Positions 28,956 to 37,619 of a DNA stretch of 64,000 nucleotides are shown here, piece by piece. A model generated the notes under the pieces. That model was not told the origin of the DNA. It saw only the letters and a program-made list of their open reading frames with translations, and did not search any database. The position numbers and the translations under genes were made by a program. The DNA is taken from positions 130,345 to 194,344 of the forward strand of contig NZ_NEGZ01000001.1 of NCBI RefSeq assembly GCF_002127585.1, written 5' to 3'. The stretch comes from Janthinobacterium sp. GW458P (GTDB lineage Bacteria; Pseudomonadota; Gammaproteobacteria; Burkholderiales; Burkholderiaceae_D). Position 1 is the stretch's first letter. Each line of letters starts with the position of its first letter.

Positions 28956-31709
28956 ATGCTCCCCAACGACAGCCAACGCCCAGACCCTGATGCCCTGCTG
29001 GCACAAGTGCAGGCGCAGGAAAAGAAAGCCGCGCGCGGCCGGCTGCGCATTTATTTTGGCGCTTCGGCCGGCGTCGGCAAGACCTACGCGATGCTGGCTG
29101 CCGCCCGCAAATTGCTGGCCGATGGCCAGGATTTGCTGGTGGGTGTGGTGGAGACGCATGGGCGCCAGGATACGGTCGCTCTGCTGGATGGTTTGCCGCT
29201 GTTGCCGCTCAAAGCCGTCGAGTACCGCGGCAAGACCCTGTTCGAGTTCGACCTGGACGCGGCGCTGTCGCGCGCTCCGTCGCTGATACTGATGGATGAA
29301 CTGGCCCACTCGAACGTGGCCGGTTCGCGTCATCCGAAGCGCTGGCAGGATGTCGAGGAATTGCTGGCGGCCGGCATCGACGTGCTATCGACTGTGAATG
29401 TGCAGCACCTGGAAAGCCTCAATGATGTGGTGGGCGGGATCACGGGCGTGCGCGTGGCCGAAACCCTGCCCGACACGGTGTTCGACCGCGCCGACGAAGT
29501 GGTGCTGGTCGATATCCCGGCCGATGAACTGCTGCGCCGCCTGAAGCAGGGAAAGGTTTATCAGCCGCAGCAGGCGGAGCGGGCGTCGCAGCATTTTTTC
29601 CGCAAGGGGAATCTGATCGCCCTGCGCGAACTGGCCTTGCGCCGCACGGCAGACCGCGTGCAGGACGACGTGCAGGCCTACCGCGTCGAGAAATCCATCA
29701 ATCCCGTCTGGAAGACGGGCGCTGCGCTGCTGGCCTGCGTGGGGCCGCGCGCGGGCGGTGAACATGTAATCCGCAGCACGGCACGTCTGGCCAGCCAGCT
29801 GAACGCCGAATGGCACGCGCTGTACGTGGAAACGCCACGCCTGCAACGGCTGCCGGCGCGCCAGCGCGAACGCATCCTCAAGACGTTGAAACTGGCGCAG
29901 GACCTGGGGGCGCGCACGGCCATCGTGCCATCGGGCGACATCGCCGGCGCCGTGGTCGATTATGCGCGCAATGCGAATATCTCGAAAGTCATCGTCGGAA
30001 GGGGGCAAGGCAGCGTCGTGGCGCGCCTGTGGAATGCGCCGCCGGCCGCGCGCATGGCCAGCCTGGCGCCGGATATCGACCTGATCGAAGTGGGCTTGCC
30101 GCCGGCTGACGTGGCTGTCCGGCGCACGGCGGGCGACGAGGCGCCCGCACCGCGACGCCCCTCGCGCCACTGGCGCTACCTGTCGGCCGCCGGCGCCAGC
30201 CTGGCCACTGCCCTGGCCTCAGTGCCACTGCAGCCCTACCTGGACCTGGCCAATATCGCCATGCTGTCGCTGCTGACGGTGGTGCTGGTGGCCGTGCGCC
30301 TGGGGCGCGGGCCGGCGGCGCTGGCCAGCCTGGTGGGCGTGGCCTGCTTTGATTTCATCTTCGTGCCGCCGCGCTTCTCGTTTGCCGTGGGCGACTTCCA
30401 GTACGTGATCACCTTTGGCGTGATGCTGGCCGTGGGCCTGATCACCGGGCACCTGACTGCGGGCCTGCGCTTCCAGGCACGCGTGGCCTCGCACCGTGAG
30501 GCGCGTGCCCGCGCCCTGTATGAATTTTCGCGTGAATTGTCTGGCGTGCTGCAGACGGAGCAGATTTTCGATATCACGAAAAGCGCCATCGAACGGGCTT
30601 TCCGCGCCCGCGCCACTTTGCTCCTGCCTGACGATGAAGGCCGCTTGCAGGAGCCTCAAGGCACGGCCATGGGAGGCGAGCAGCTGGACATGGGCATTGC
30701 GCAGTGGGCTTTCGACCAAGCCCAGGCGGCCGGCACGGGCACCGACACCCTGCCCGGGTCGAGCATTTTCTACCTGCCGCTGATCGCGCCCATGCGCACG
30801 CGGGGCTTGCTGGCGCTGCTGCCGCTGGAGGCGCCAACCCACGGGCGCTGGCTGCTGGTGCCGGAGCAGCGCCAGCATCTCGACACCTTTGCCGCGCTGG
30901 CGGCCATCGCCCTCGAACGCGTGCACTACATCGACGTGGCGCAGGGCGCACTGGTGCAGATGGAATCGGAGCGGCTGCGCAATTCGCTGCTGGCGGCCCT
31001 GTCGCACGACTTGCGCACGCCATTGACGTCGCTGGTGGGTCTGGCAGAATCGCTGGCCCTGTCCCGGCCTGCGCTGTCGCCCGCGCAGCTGGACATGGCG
31101 CGTTCGCTGCAGTCCGAAACAGTGCGCATGAGCGCCCTGGTGGCGAACCTGCTGGACATGGCGCGCATCGAGAGTGGCCAGGTGCGCCTGAACCTGCAGT
31201 GGCAGGCGCTGGAGGAGGTAGTGGGCAGCGCGCTGCGCGCCAGCGGCCCGCAGTTGCAGGCCCATCGGGTGCAGACGCAACTGGCGCCAGACTTGCCGCT
31301 GGTGCGTTACGACGCCGTGCTGATCGAGCGCGTGCTGTGCAACCTGCTGGAAAACGCGGCCAAGTACACGCCGCCTGGCAGCACCATCACTGTCGCGGCC
31401 GGGGTGCACGGCCAGTTCCTCCAGGTGAGGGTGCTCGATGATGGTCCGGGCCTGCCGCCTGGCCGTGAAGAAGCCATCTTTGAAAAATTCACGCGCGGCG
31501 AGCGCGAATCGAACAAGCCCGGCGTCGGGTTGGGGCTGGCCATTTGCCGCGCCATCGTTGAAGCGCACGGCGGCACCATTCATGCGCAGCCGCAAGCGCC
31601 AGGACAGGGCGCTGCCATCGTCTTCAGTCTGCCCTTGGGTACGCCGCCGGCGTTGCCTGACGCGGAGTTGGACGACGCCAACGTATTTGAAACAGGAAAA
31701 CCATCATGA
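28956..31709 (+). CDS. kdpD: Sensor histidine kinase KdpD
   Basis: A 917-residue K+/osmotic sensor. The N-terminal KdpD domain (about 20-225) has the ATP-binding motif GASAGVGKTYAML, then a universal-stress-like domain (about 250-370), four closely spaced helices (about 400-500), a GAF-like region (about 530-665), the dimerisation domain with phosphorylated His684 in LSHDLRTPLTS, and the HATPase domain (N-box LCNLLENAAKYTPPG, late GVGLGLAIC). I use the ATG at 28956. A TTG at 28920 would add 12 residues inside the AT-rich leader. The stop overlaps kdpE. Confidence 0.95.
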   Translation: MLPNDSQRPDPDALLAQVQAQEKKAARGRLRIYFGASAGVGKTYAMLAAARKLLADGQDLLVGVVETHGRQDTVALLDGLPLLPLKAVEYRGKTLFEFDLDAALSRAPSLILMDELAHSNVAGSRHPKRWQDVEELLAAGIDVLSTVNVQHLESLNDVVGGITGVRVAETLPDTVFDRADEVVLVDIPADELLRRLKQGKVYQPQQAERASQHFFRKGNLIALRELALRRTADRVQDDVQAYRVEKSINPVWKTGAALLACVGPRAGGEHVIRSTARLASQLNAEWHALYVETPRLQRLPARQRERILKTLKLAQDLGARTAIVPSGDIAGAVVDYARNANISKVIVGRGQGSVVARLWNAPPAARMASLAPDIDLIEVGLPPADVAVRRTAGDEAPAPRRPSRHWRYLSAAGASLATALASVPLQPYLDLANIAMLSLLTVVLVAVRLGRGPAALASLVGVACFDFIFVPPRFSFAVGDFQYVITFGVMLAVGLITGHLTAGLRFQARVASHREARARALYEFSRELSGVLQTEQIFDITKSAIERAFRARATLLLPDDEGRLQEPQGTAMGGEQLDMGIAQWAFDQAQAAGTGTDTLPGSSIFYLPLIAPMRTRGLLALLPLEAPTHGRWLLVPEQRQHLDTFAALAAIALERVHYIDVAQGALVQMESERLRNSLLAALSHDLRTPLTSLVGLAESLALSRPALSPAQLDMARSLQSETVRMSALVANLLDMARIESGQVRLNLQWQALEEVVGSALRASGPQLQAHRVQTQLAPDLPLVRYDAVLIERVLCNLLENAAKYTPPGSTITVAAGVHGQFLQVRVLDDGPGLPPGREEAIFEKFTRGERESNKPGVGLGLAICRAIVEAHGGTIHAQPQAPGQGAAIVFSLPLGTPPALPDAELDDANVFETGKPS

Positions 31710-32404
31710 ACGAACCTTCCGCCACGGCCTTGCTGGTCGAGGATGAACCGCAAATTCGCCGCTTCGTGCGCTCCGCGCTGGAGGACGAAGGCTGGCAGAT
31801 CTTCGAGTCCGCTACCATGCAGCGGGGCTTGATCGATGCCGGCACGCGCCGGCCGGACCTGATCGTGCTGGACCTGGGCCTGCCCGACGGAGACGGCATC
31901 GACTTCATTGCCGATATCCGAAAATGGTCGGCGGTGCCCATCATCGTGCTCTCTGCGCGGGTTGACGAGCAGGACAAGATTCGCGCGCTCGATGCGGGCG
32001 CCGACGATTACCTGACCAAGCCGTTCGGCGTGGGCGAGCTGCTGGCGCGCGTGCGCGCCACCTTGCGCCGCCAGCGCCAGCCCGCCGCCAGCGACGATGG
32101 CGTGGTGCAGTTCGGCGACGTGCGGGTCGACCTGAAGGACCGGCTGGTGACGCGCAACAAGCAGCTGGTGCACATGACGCCGACGGAATTTCGTTTGCTG
32201 TCGGTGCTCGTGAAGAACGCGGGCAGGGTGGTCACCAATCCGCAGCTGCTGCGCGAAGTATGGGGGCCGTCGAACAGCGAAAACGGCCACTACCTGCGCA
32301 TCTACATGGGCCATCTGCGCCAGAAGCTGGAAGCCGATCCGGCCCAGCCGCAGTACCTGCTGACGGAAACGGCCGTCGGCTACCGGCTGCTGCTGCCGCT
32401 CTAA
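31706..32404 (+). CDS. kdpE: Response regulator KdpE
   Basis: A 232-residue OmpR-type regulator. The receiver domain (about 8-120) carries phospho-acceptor Asp56 in LIVLDLGLPDGDG and the switch Lys in YLTKPFG. The winged-helix DNA-binding domain (about 135-230) has MTPTEFRLLSVLVKNAGRVV and the closing YLLTETAVGYRLLLPL. Its ATG overlaps the kdpD stop by four bases and AGGAAAA precedes it. It should bind the direct repeat found in front of the operon. Confidence 0.95.
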   Translation: MNEPSATALLVEDEPQIRRFVRSALEDEGWQIFESATMQRGLIDAGTRRPDLIVLDLGLPDGDGIDFIADIRKWSAVPIIVLSARVDEQDKIRALDAGADDYLTKPFGVGELLARVRATLRRQRQPAASDDGVVQFGDVRVDLKDRLVTRNKQLVHMTPTEFRLLSVLVKNAGRVVTNPQLLREVWGPSNSENGHYLRIYMGHLRQKLEADPAQPQYLLTETAVGYRLLLPL

Positions 32405-32548
32405 CACCTGATATCCCCTGTTGGAAAACAGGCGCCGCGCGCGCCAGGGGGACGCTTTACTTTAAATTTTTGCAGCGAATTTTTGCAGCAGCGGGCCAGC
32501 TGCGCCATGTTGGCAAAGGCCCATACCACCCATGAAGAAGAAAAAACC

Positions 32549-33298
32549 ATGAATAAAATGTTACTTGCACTTGCCGTCGCGACCGCCTTTACTGGCAGCC
32601 TGGCCCACGCGGAAGAGACCAAGCCCGACAATGAAGTCAGTTTCAACGTGGCCGGCGTGTCCGACTACCGTTATCGGGGCATCTCGCAGACGCGCTTGAA
32701 GCCCGCGCTGCAGGGCGGCGTGGATTACATCAACAACCCGACTGGCCTGTATGCGGGCGCCTGGGCTTCCACCATCAAGTGGACCAAGGATGCGGGCGGC
32801 AGCGGCGACGTGGAAGTGGACCTGTATGCGGGCAAGCGCGGGCAGTTGGGCGGCGATGTGGGCTATGACGTCGGCGTGCTCGCCTATGTGTATGCGGACA
32901 ACGGCTTGAAGCACATCGCCGGCCTGGCCGACGCGGATACGCAGGAAGTCTACGGCCAGCTGTCGTACGGCCCCGCCTACGTCAAGTATTCGCACGCCGT
33001 CTCGAACCTGTTCGGCATCGTCAACAGCAAGAACAGCGGCTACCTCGATATCGGCGCGACCATCGACCTGACGAACGGCTGGACCGGCAACCTGCATGCG
33101 GGCCACCAGAAAGTGAAAAACAATGACGCGGCTAGCTACACGGACTGGAAAGTCGGCGTCGCGCGCGACTTCGGCTTTGTTTCGGGCGCGCTGGCCGTGA
33201 TCGGCACGAACGCGGGCAAGTCGGCGTATGCCTCGCCCGTAAATGGCAAATTTATGGGCAAGACGGCACTGCAGCTGACGGTCAGCAAGACGTTTTAA
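32549..33298 (+). CDS. TorF-family putative porin
   Basis: A 249-residue outer-membrane protein of the TorF/TIGR02001 group. A Sec signal peptide (about 1-22, ending SLAHA before EETKPD) is followed by the family entry FNVAGVSDYRYRGISQT. Alternating beta strands end with a C-terminal Phe (QLTVSKTF), as required for BAM insertion. I chose the ATG at 32549 because it gives the signal peptide. Upstream in-frame starts add an unlikely polar leader. It stands alone, with a terminator. Confidence 0.87.
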   Translation: MNKMLLALAVATAFTGSLAHAEETKPDNEVSFNVAGVSDYRYRGISQTRLKPALQGGVDYINNPTGLYAGAWASTIKWTKDAGGSGDVEVDLYAGKRGQLGGDVGYDVGVLAYVYADNGLKHIAGLADADTQEVYGQLSYGPAYVKYSHAVSNLFGIVNSKNSGYLDIGATIDLTNGWTGNLHAGHQKVKNNDAASYTDWKVGVARDFGFVSGALAVIGTNAGKSAYASPVNGKFMGKTALQLTVSKTF

Positions 33299-33318
33299 TT
33301 GACGGAGATGAGAGGAGA

Positions 33319-33342
33319 GGCGGCGCATGCGCCGCCTTTTTT
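33319..33342 (+). terminator. Rho-independent terminator after the porin gene
   Basis: A perfect GGCGGCGCATGCGCCGCC palindrome followed by six T, 20 bases after the stop. Confidence 0.9.
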
Positions 33343-33352
33343 GCGCTAAAAA

Positions 33353-33420
33353 CAGGGTCAGTCACTGCGTGACCGGAGCGCGTCCCATTGGGGCGCGCTC
33401 CCCCGTCAGGTCAGACCCCG
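33353..33420. repeat. Dispersed palindromic repeat, copy 2
   Basis: Nearly identical to the element at 28846-28915 over about 65 bases, with the same GGGTCAGTC start, GGAGCGCG / CGCGCTCC inner arms and GACCC end. It lies between the porin terminator and the tail of the ParA-like gene. Confidence 0.75.
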
Positions 33421-33431
33421 GCTGTCGGGAG

Positions 33432-33983
33432 CTATGCGGGGCGGTGATGGCTGTCGAAGACGGCGCAATACAGCTGTCCCAGGCCGACCACGCGGGCGGC
33501 CGGAATCTGCGTGGCCAGGGCATGGGCGGCTGCCGCTTGCGTATCTGTCGCCAACAGGACGCGCAGCCCCGGGTTGAAGCTGCGTGCATGCGCGATGCGG
33601 CGCGCCAGGCCAGCCTGCGCGGCGGCGTCAGCAACGCCGTCGAGCGGCACCACGAGCACGCGCGCGGCGATCAGGGCCGAGCGGCTGCCCATGGAGTCGC
33701 GGCCTTCGCTGTCGATGACAATGTCGTGGTAGCAGGTCACCAGGTGCTCCAGTTCCGGCTGCACGCCCTTGGCGCTGATGGCGCGCGCCATCAGGCGCGG
33801 CCGCGTCACGCTGCCGTGCATGGCGCCGTCGTGCATGTTCCTGGCCTGTGCCATGGCTCCCTGGCGCGGATCGGCATCGAGCAGCAATACCTTGCGTCCG
33901 GCCAGCGCGCGCGAGGCGGCCAACCGCCCGGCCACGATGGACTTCTCCATGCCCCCGCGTTCATCCGTGATGGCGATGATCAT
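33432..33983 (-). CDS. ParA-like protein with a degenerate ATP-binding site
   Basis: A 183-residue protein with the ParA/MinD fold order: P-loop region at residues 7-16, LLLDADPRQG at about 34-43 and a Walker B-like VIDSEGRDS. The deviant Walker A motif KGGxGK(S/T)T is changed to RGGMEKSI. The signature Lys is Arg, the third Gly is Glu and the last Thr is Ile, so ATP binding is doubtful. ParA proteins are usually at least 200 residues long; this one is short at the C-terminus. It overlaps the DapA-family gene by 23 bases. It may be a pseudoenzyme or a gene in decay. Confidence 0.65.
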   Translation of the reverse strand: MIIAITDERGGMEKSIVAGRLAASRALAGRKVLLLDADPRQGAMAQARNMHDGAMHGSVTRPRLMARAISAKGVQPELEHLVTCYHDIVIDSEGRDSMGSRSALIAARVLVVPLDGVADAAAQAGLARRIAHARSFNPGLRVLLATDTQAAAAHALATQIPAARVVGLGQLYCAVFDSHHRPA

Positions 33984-34998
33984 CTTGGCGTACGGCTGGC
34001 ATGATGTTGGCGGTGGAGACCAGCTGCAGCAGACAGCCTGCGCGCGGCTCTTCTTTGTCGCTGGCAGTCCAGCGGGGCAGGTCCATCAAGGGTTCCAGTG
34101 CCGCAGCCAGCCTGGCCTGGCCGGCGGACGACATGGCGGTCATCGGCAGGCGCAGTTCGTCGCGCGCCTTGCCCTGCAAGGCCAGGGCCGCCTTGACAGG
34201 GCCTGGATTCGGCTCGGAGAACAACAGGCGAATGACGGGCAGCATTGTCTTGAACAGGGCGCTGGCGGCGCCGTGGCGCCCGGATTTGACGAGGTCGAAC
34301 AATTGCGCGTACAGGTCGGGGCGCACCTGGGCAGCGGCCGACATGGCGCCGTGGCCGCCCATGGTGAGGCTGGCCAGCAGCAGCGCATCGTCGCCGCACA
34401 AGACGTCCAGGCGCGTCTCAAGCAGCAGTTCGCCCAGCTGCTGCAGCTTGCCGCCGGCTTCCTTGATGGCGACGAAGTGCGAGTCGCGCGCCAGCAGCGC
34501 CGCCGTCTGCGGCTCGATATTGACGCCCGTGCGCGCCGGCACGTTGTACAGCACGATGGACTGGTCGGTGGCGGCGGCGATGGCCTGGAAGTGGCGCACG
34601 ATGCCGTCCTGCGAGGGGCGCACGTAGGCGGGCGCGGAAATCAGCAGGCCGGCCAGCGGATGGTCGTTATAGCGCTGCACGGAGGCGACAACGCCGCGCG
34701 TATCGCTGCCGCCTATCCCCATCACGACGGGGAAGCGGGGGCCGACGGCTTCGAGCACGCTGTCTAAAAGCATGGTTTTTTCCGCGGCGCTCAGCATGGC
34801 CGCTTCGCCCGTGGTGCCGCACACCACCAGGCCGTCAATGCCGCTGGTGGCCAGTTCGCACGCGAGCTGCTGCGCGGCGTCGAAGTCGATGTCGCCATCG
34901 CCATCATGAAATGGCGTGACCATGGGCACCCAGATGCCCTGAAAGTGCGCGGTGATGCGCGATGAAGACATCGCCTGGTCGCAGGCATACTGGTTCAT
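33961..34998 (-). CDS. Dihydrodipicolinate synthase-family aldolase
   Basis: A 345-residue TIM-barrel class I aldolase of the DapA/NanA family. It has GTTGEAAML (about 61-69), the active-site Tyr151 in LYNVPARTG and the Schiff-base Lys179 in VAIKEAGG. These support 4-hydroxy-tetrahydrodipicolinate synthase or a related pyruvate-dependent lyase. It is about 50 residues longer than usual. The barrel ends near residue 307 and a tail of nearly 40 residues runs into the next gene. GGGGAAA lies 6 bases before the ATG. No lysine gene is nearby, so a lysine role is uncertain. Confidence 0.82.
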   Translation of the reverse strand: MNQYACDQAMSSSRITAHFQGIWVPMVTPFHDGDGDIDFDAAQQLACELATSGIDGLVVCGTTGEAAMLSAAEKTMLLDSVLEAVGPRFPVVMGIGGSDTRGVVASVQRYNDHPLAGLLISAPAYVRPSQDGIVRHFQAIAAATDQSIVLYNVPARTGVNIEPQTAALLARDSHFVAIKEAGGKLQQLGELLLETRLDVLCGDDALLLASLTMGGHGAMSAAAQVRPDLYAQLFDLVKSGRHGAASALFKTMLPVIRLLFSEPNPGPVKAALALQGKARDELRLPMTAMSSAGQARLAAALEPLMDLPRWTASDKEEPRAGCLLQLVSTANIMPAVRQDDHRHHG

Positions 34999-35312
34999 AG
35001 TGATTTCCCCTGGCTAATACGGCCAAATTCAGCTGCCGGCAGCAGGCGCATGACGGCATCCATGGTCAGGCGCAGGGCCGGTTCCGTCACGCACAACCAT
35101 ACCTTCATGCGCTCGGCATGGTCGACCGCCTCGACGCGCATGAACGACAGCATGCTGCCGCAGGTCCTGACGACCAGCTGGCGCAGCTCGGCCAGGCAGG
35201 ATTTGTCGACCGTGATATGCATGAGGAAGGTGGGCAGGCGGGGATGGCGGTGGGGCAGAGCATGATGCGCTTGATGCGCTTGATGCGTTTGCAGGCGTGA
35301 ATGGGGTTCCAT
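34995..35312 (-). CDS. Small protein of unknown function preceding the DapA-family gene
   Basis: A 105-residue frame ending in an ATGA overlap with the aldolase, which supports real translation. The first 30 residues are His/Gln-rich (HQAHQAHHALPHRHP) and derive from a short DNA repeat. The conserved-looking part starts at Met31 (position 35222) with MHITVDKSCLAEL and runs to the end with alternating strands and helices, a size that could suit a small ACT-like domain. The start could therefore be 35222. No function is recognised. Confidence 0.5.
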   Translation of the reverse strand: MEPHSRLQTHQAHQAHHALPHRHPRLPTFLMHITVDKSCLAELRQLVVRTCGSMLSFMRVEAVDHAERMKVWLCVTEPALRLTMDAVMRLLPAAEFGRISQGKSL

Positions 35313-35529
35313 GGTGGCTTTGCAGCGGTGGTTGAGGTACGTTCAAGATTAGCAGCGGGGGCGTAAAGATTCTCTAAAAAGCGGGGCCGTGGGCGTAAAC
35401 GGACTGTATGCGTCGGACGTGGGCATGTTGCGCAGATGCCAGTGCGTATGCTTTTGTTACAAAATTGAATCGTGCTTTCGGGGGCGGGGGTTTATATTGA
35501 AAACGTCTCCGCTTTCAGTCAGCCTTGCC

Positions 35530-36525
35530 ATGTCAGACGAAAAAGATCCCCAGCTTCGCTCTTCCACTGATTCTGCAGCGCCGGTGCGGCCTGACCGGGT
35601 GGGCCGCCGGGCGCCCGATGATGAGCACCGTGCGCGCGACGCGGCACCCCGCTACCTGAAGGATAATGACACGCCGCTGGCGCTGGCCTGGCGGGTGATC
35701 TCGTCGCGCTACCGCTCGATGCGCGACAAGGCCAGCCGCGATTTCATGCGGCGCACCCTGCGCATCGGCATCTCGGCGCGCATTTTCCACCCCGAGCCGG
35801 GCGCCACCGGCCTGCGCAGCAAGAACCTGCAATACCTGGAAGAGTCGATCGCCCAGTGGGTCATGTCGCGCGACGTGCTGGTGTTCATGATCCCGACGGT
35901 CAATACCAGCGGCCTGCTACACCCGAGTAACATCACCCTGCGCCACTATGCGCGCCACCTGGACGGCCTGGTGCTGCAGGGCGGCGCCGACGTCTCGCCG
36001 CAGACGTATTCCGAGACGGCCACGCGGCCCGAGTGGAGCGGCGACCGCGCGCGCGACCTGTACGAACTGGAACTGCTGCACGAATTCGTCGACGCCGGTA
36101 AGCCCGTGCTGGGCATTTGCCGTGGTTGTCAACTGATCAACGTGGGTTTTGGCGGCACGCTGTACCAGGACATCGCCTCGGACGTGGAGGGTGCCACTTC
36201 CCACGTCAATGACTTGTATGACCGCCACCGCCACAGCATCGTCTTCCCGAAAGGCTCGTCGCTGGCAGGCATGTTCCCGAAGACAGGCGAGGCGCTCGTC
36301 AATTCCATCCACCACCAGTCGGTCAAGGACCTGGGGCGCGACATCACCGTGGAAGCATATTCGCAAGGCGACAATATCGTCGAAGCCATCCGCTACCAGC
36401 GGGCGCGCTTCGTCATGGGCTTGCAATGGCACCCGGAATTCCATTCGGCGGGCGGCGTCGAGCTGCTCGATTGCACGCCCATCCTCGATAACTTTTTGCG
36501 CGCGGCGCGGGAGACGCGGTTTTGA
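35530..36525 (+). CDS. Class I glutamine amidotransferase-like peptidase C26 (gamma-glutamyl hydrolase type)
   Basis: A 331-residue protein. A charged, Arg/Asp-rich N-terminal extension (about 1-75) precedes a class I glutamine amidotransferase domain (about 76-328). The catalytic triad is visible as Cys197 in GICRGCQ and the His/Glu of LQWHPEFH. QGGADVSP marks the oxyanion region. PuuD-type enzymes hydrolyse gamma-glutamyl-GABA, but no putrescine genes are nearby, so the substrate is open. I chose the ATG at 35530 because the in-frame ATG at 35389 would add a Cys-rich leader read from promoter sequence. The stop overlaps the TTG start of the next gene. Confidence 0.83.
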   Translation: MSDEKDPQLRSSTDSAAPVRPDRVGRRAPDDEHRARDAAPRYLKDNDTPLALAWRVISSRYRSMRDKASRDFMRRTLRIGISARIFHPEPGATGLRSKNLQYLEESIAQWVMSRDVLVFMIPTVNTSGLLHPSNITLRHYARHLDGLVLQGGADVSPQTYSETATRPEWSGDRARDLYELELLHEFVDAGKPVLGICRGCQLINVGFGGTLYQDIASDVEGATSHVNDLYDRHRHSIVFPKGSSLAGMFPKTGEALVNSIHHQSVKDLGRDITVEAYSQGDNIVEAIRYQRARFVMGLQWHPEFHSAGGVELLDCTPILDNFLRAARETRF

Positions 36526-37619
36526 GTACGCATCTGATCCGCCGGCGCACGGTGCTGGCCGGTTTGCTGGCGCTGCCCCTGGCGGGCTTGCGCGCGGCGC
36601 CGCGCCCGCATGAGGGCGCGCTGCCGTTTGCGCTGACGTCCGCCGTGCGCGCGCGCACGCTCAAGGCGCGGGTGGCGCCGGCCATCGCCGAACAGGTGGT
36701 CAAGGCGGCGCGCAAGGACGCGGCGCGGCCCGTGCACCTGATGGCCGAAGTGCGCACGGGCGGCTTGCTGAAGGGGGAGGGCGGACGCGAAACCAGCCAG
36801 CAGGCGCAGGAAGACTGGCGCCAGGCGCGCTTGCAGGCGCTGGCCTGGCGCCTGTCGGGCGAAATGCCGCATTTCGAGGCGGCGCGCCAGCTGCTGCTGG
36901 CCTGGAGCGGCGCCTACCAGCCGTCGTTCAGCCCCGTCGACGAGACGGAGCTGGCCAGCCTGCTGATGGGTTTTGATTTGGTACAGGAGCGCTTGAACGG
37001 CGTCGAGCGCGAGCAGGTGCAGGCGTTTTGCCGCACCCTGGCGCAGGGTTATCTGAGCGATCCCGTCAAGGTCGGAGGCCCGTCCACGGCGCGCAACAAC
37101 TGGCACAGCCACCGCATCAAGATTGGTACCGCCGCCGCGTATGTCACGGGCGACGCCTTGCTGGTCGCGCGGGCGAAGGAACGCTTTCTGGCACATGTGC
37201 CGCGCAATATCGGCGCCGGCGGCATGCCCTTCGACTTCGAGCAGCGCGACGCCCTGCATTACACCACCTACAGCCTGGAGCCGCTGCTGACGACAGCCCT
37301 GATGGCGCAGGCGCACGGCGACGACTGGTATGGCGCGCCGGAAGCGCGGCGCCTGGGCGAGGCGCTGGCCTGGCTGGCGCCGTATGCGCAGGGTAAAAAG
37401 ACGCACGAGGAGTTCGCGAAAAGCGCCGTGCCCTTCGACCGCAAGCGCGTGGCGGCCGGAGAAAAGGGATTTACAGGGAATTGGGAGCCGAAGGGCGCCG
37501 CCAATGTGTACCTGCTGGCGGCGCGCTTCGATCCCGCTTACCTGTCCCTGGCGCTGGAATTGCGCCCGCCAGCCTGGGCGCTGGCGCTGTACGGCAGTGA
37601 ATTAAAACTTATTGGTTAA
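36522..37619 (+). CDS. Tat-exported alginate-lyase-like protein
   Basis: A 365-residue protein starting at TTG, overlapping the previous stop. The N-terminus has a twin-arginine signal (RRRTVLAGLLALPLAGLRAA). The mature domain is an alpha/alpha barrel of the alginate lyase (PL5-like) superfamily, with ARNNWHSHRIKIGTAAAYVTGD (about 187-208) and DFEQRDALHYTTYSLEPL (about 237-254). These correspond to the catalytic Asn-His and Arg-Tyr regions of the family. It should act on an acidic polysaccharide in the periplasm. Its tail overlaps the convergent receptor gene by 4 bases. Confidence 0.72.
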   Translation: MSTHLIRRRTVLAGLLALPLAGLRAAPRPHEGALPFALTSAVRARTLKARVAPAIAEQVVKAARKDAARPVHLMAEVRTGGLLKGEGGRETSQQAQEDWRQARLQALAWRLSGEMPHFEAARQLLLAWSGAYQPSFSPVDETELASLLMGFDLVQERLNGVEREQVQAFCRTLAQGYLSDPVKVGGPSTARNNWHSHRIKIGTAAAYVTGDALLVARAKERFLAHVPRNIGAGGMPFDFEQRDALHYTTYSLEPLLTTALMAQAHGDDWYGAPEARRLGEALAWLAPYAQGKKTHEEFAKSAVPFDRKRVAAGEKGFTGNWEPKGAANVYLLAARFDPAYLSLALELRPPAWALALYGSELKLIG

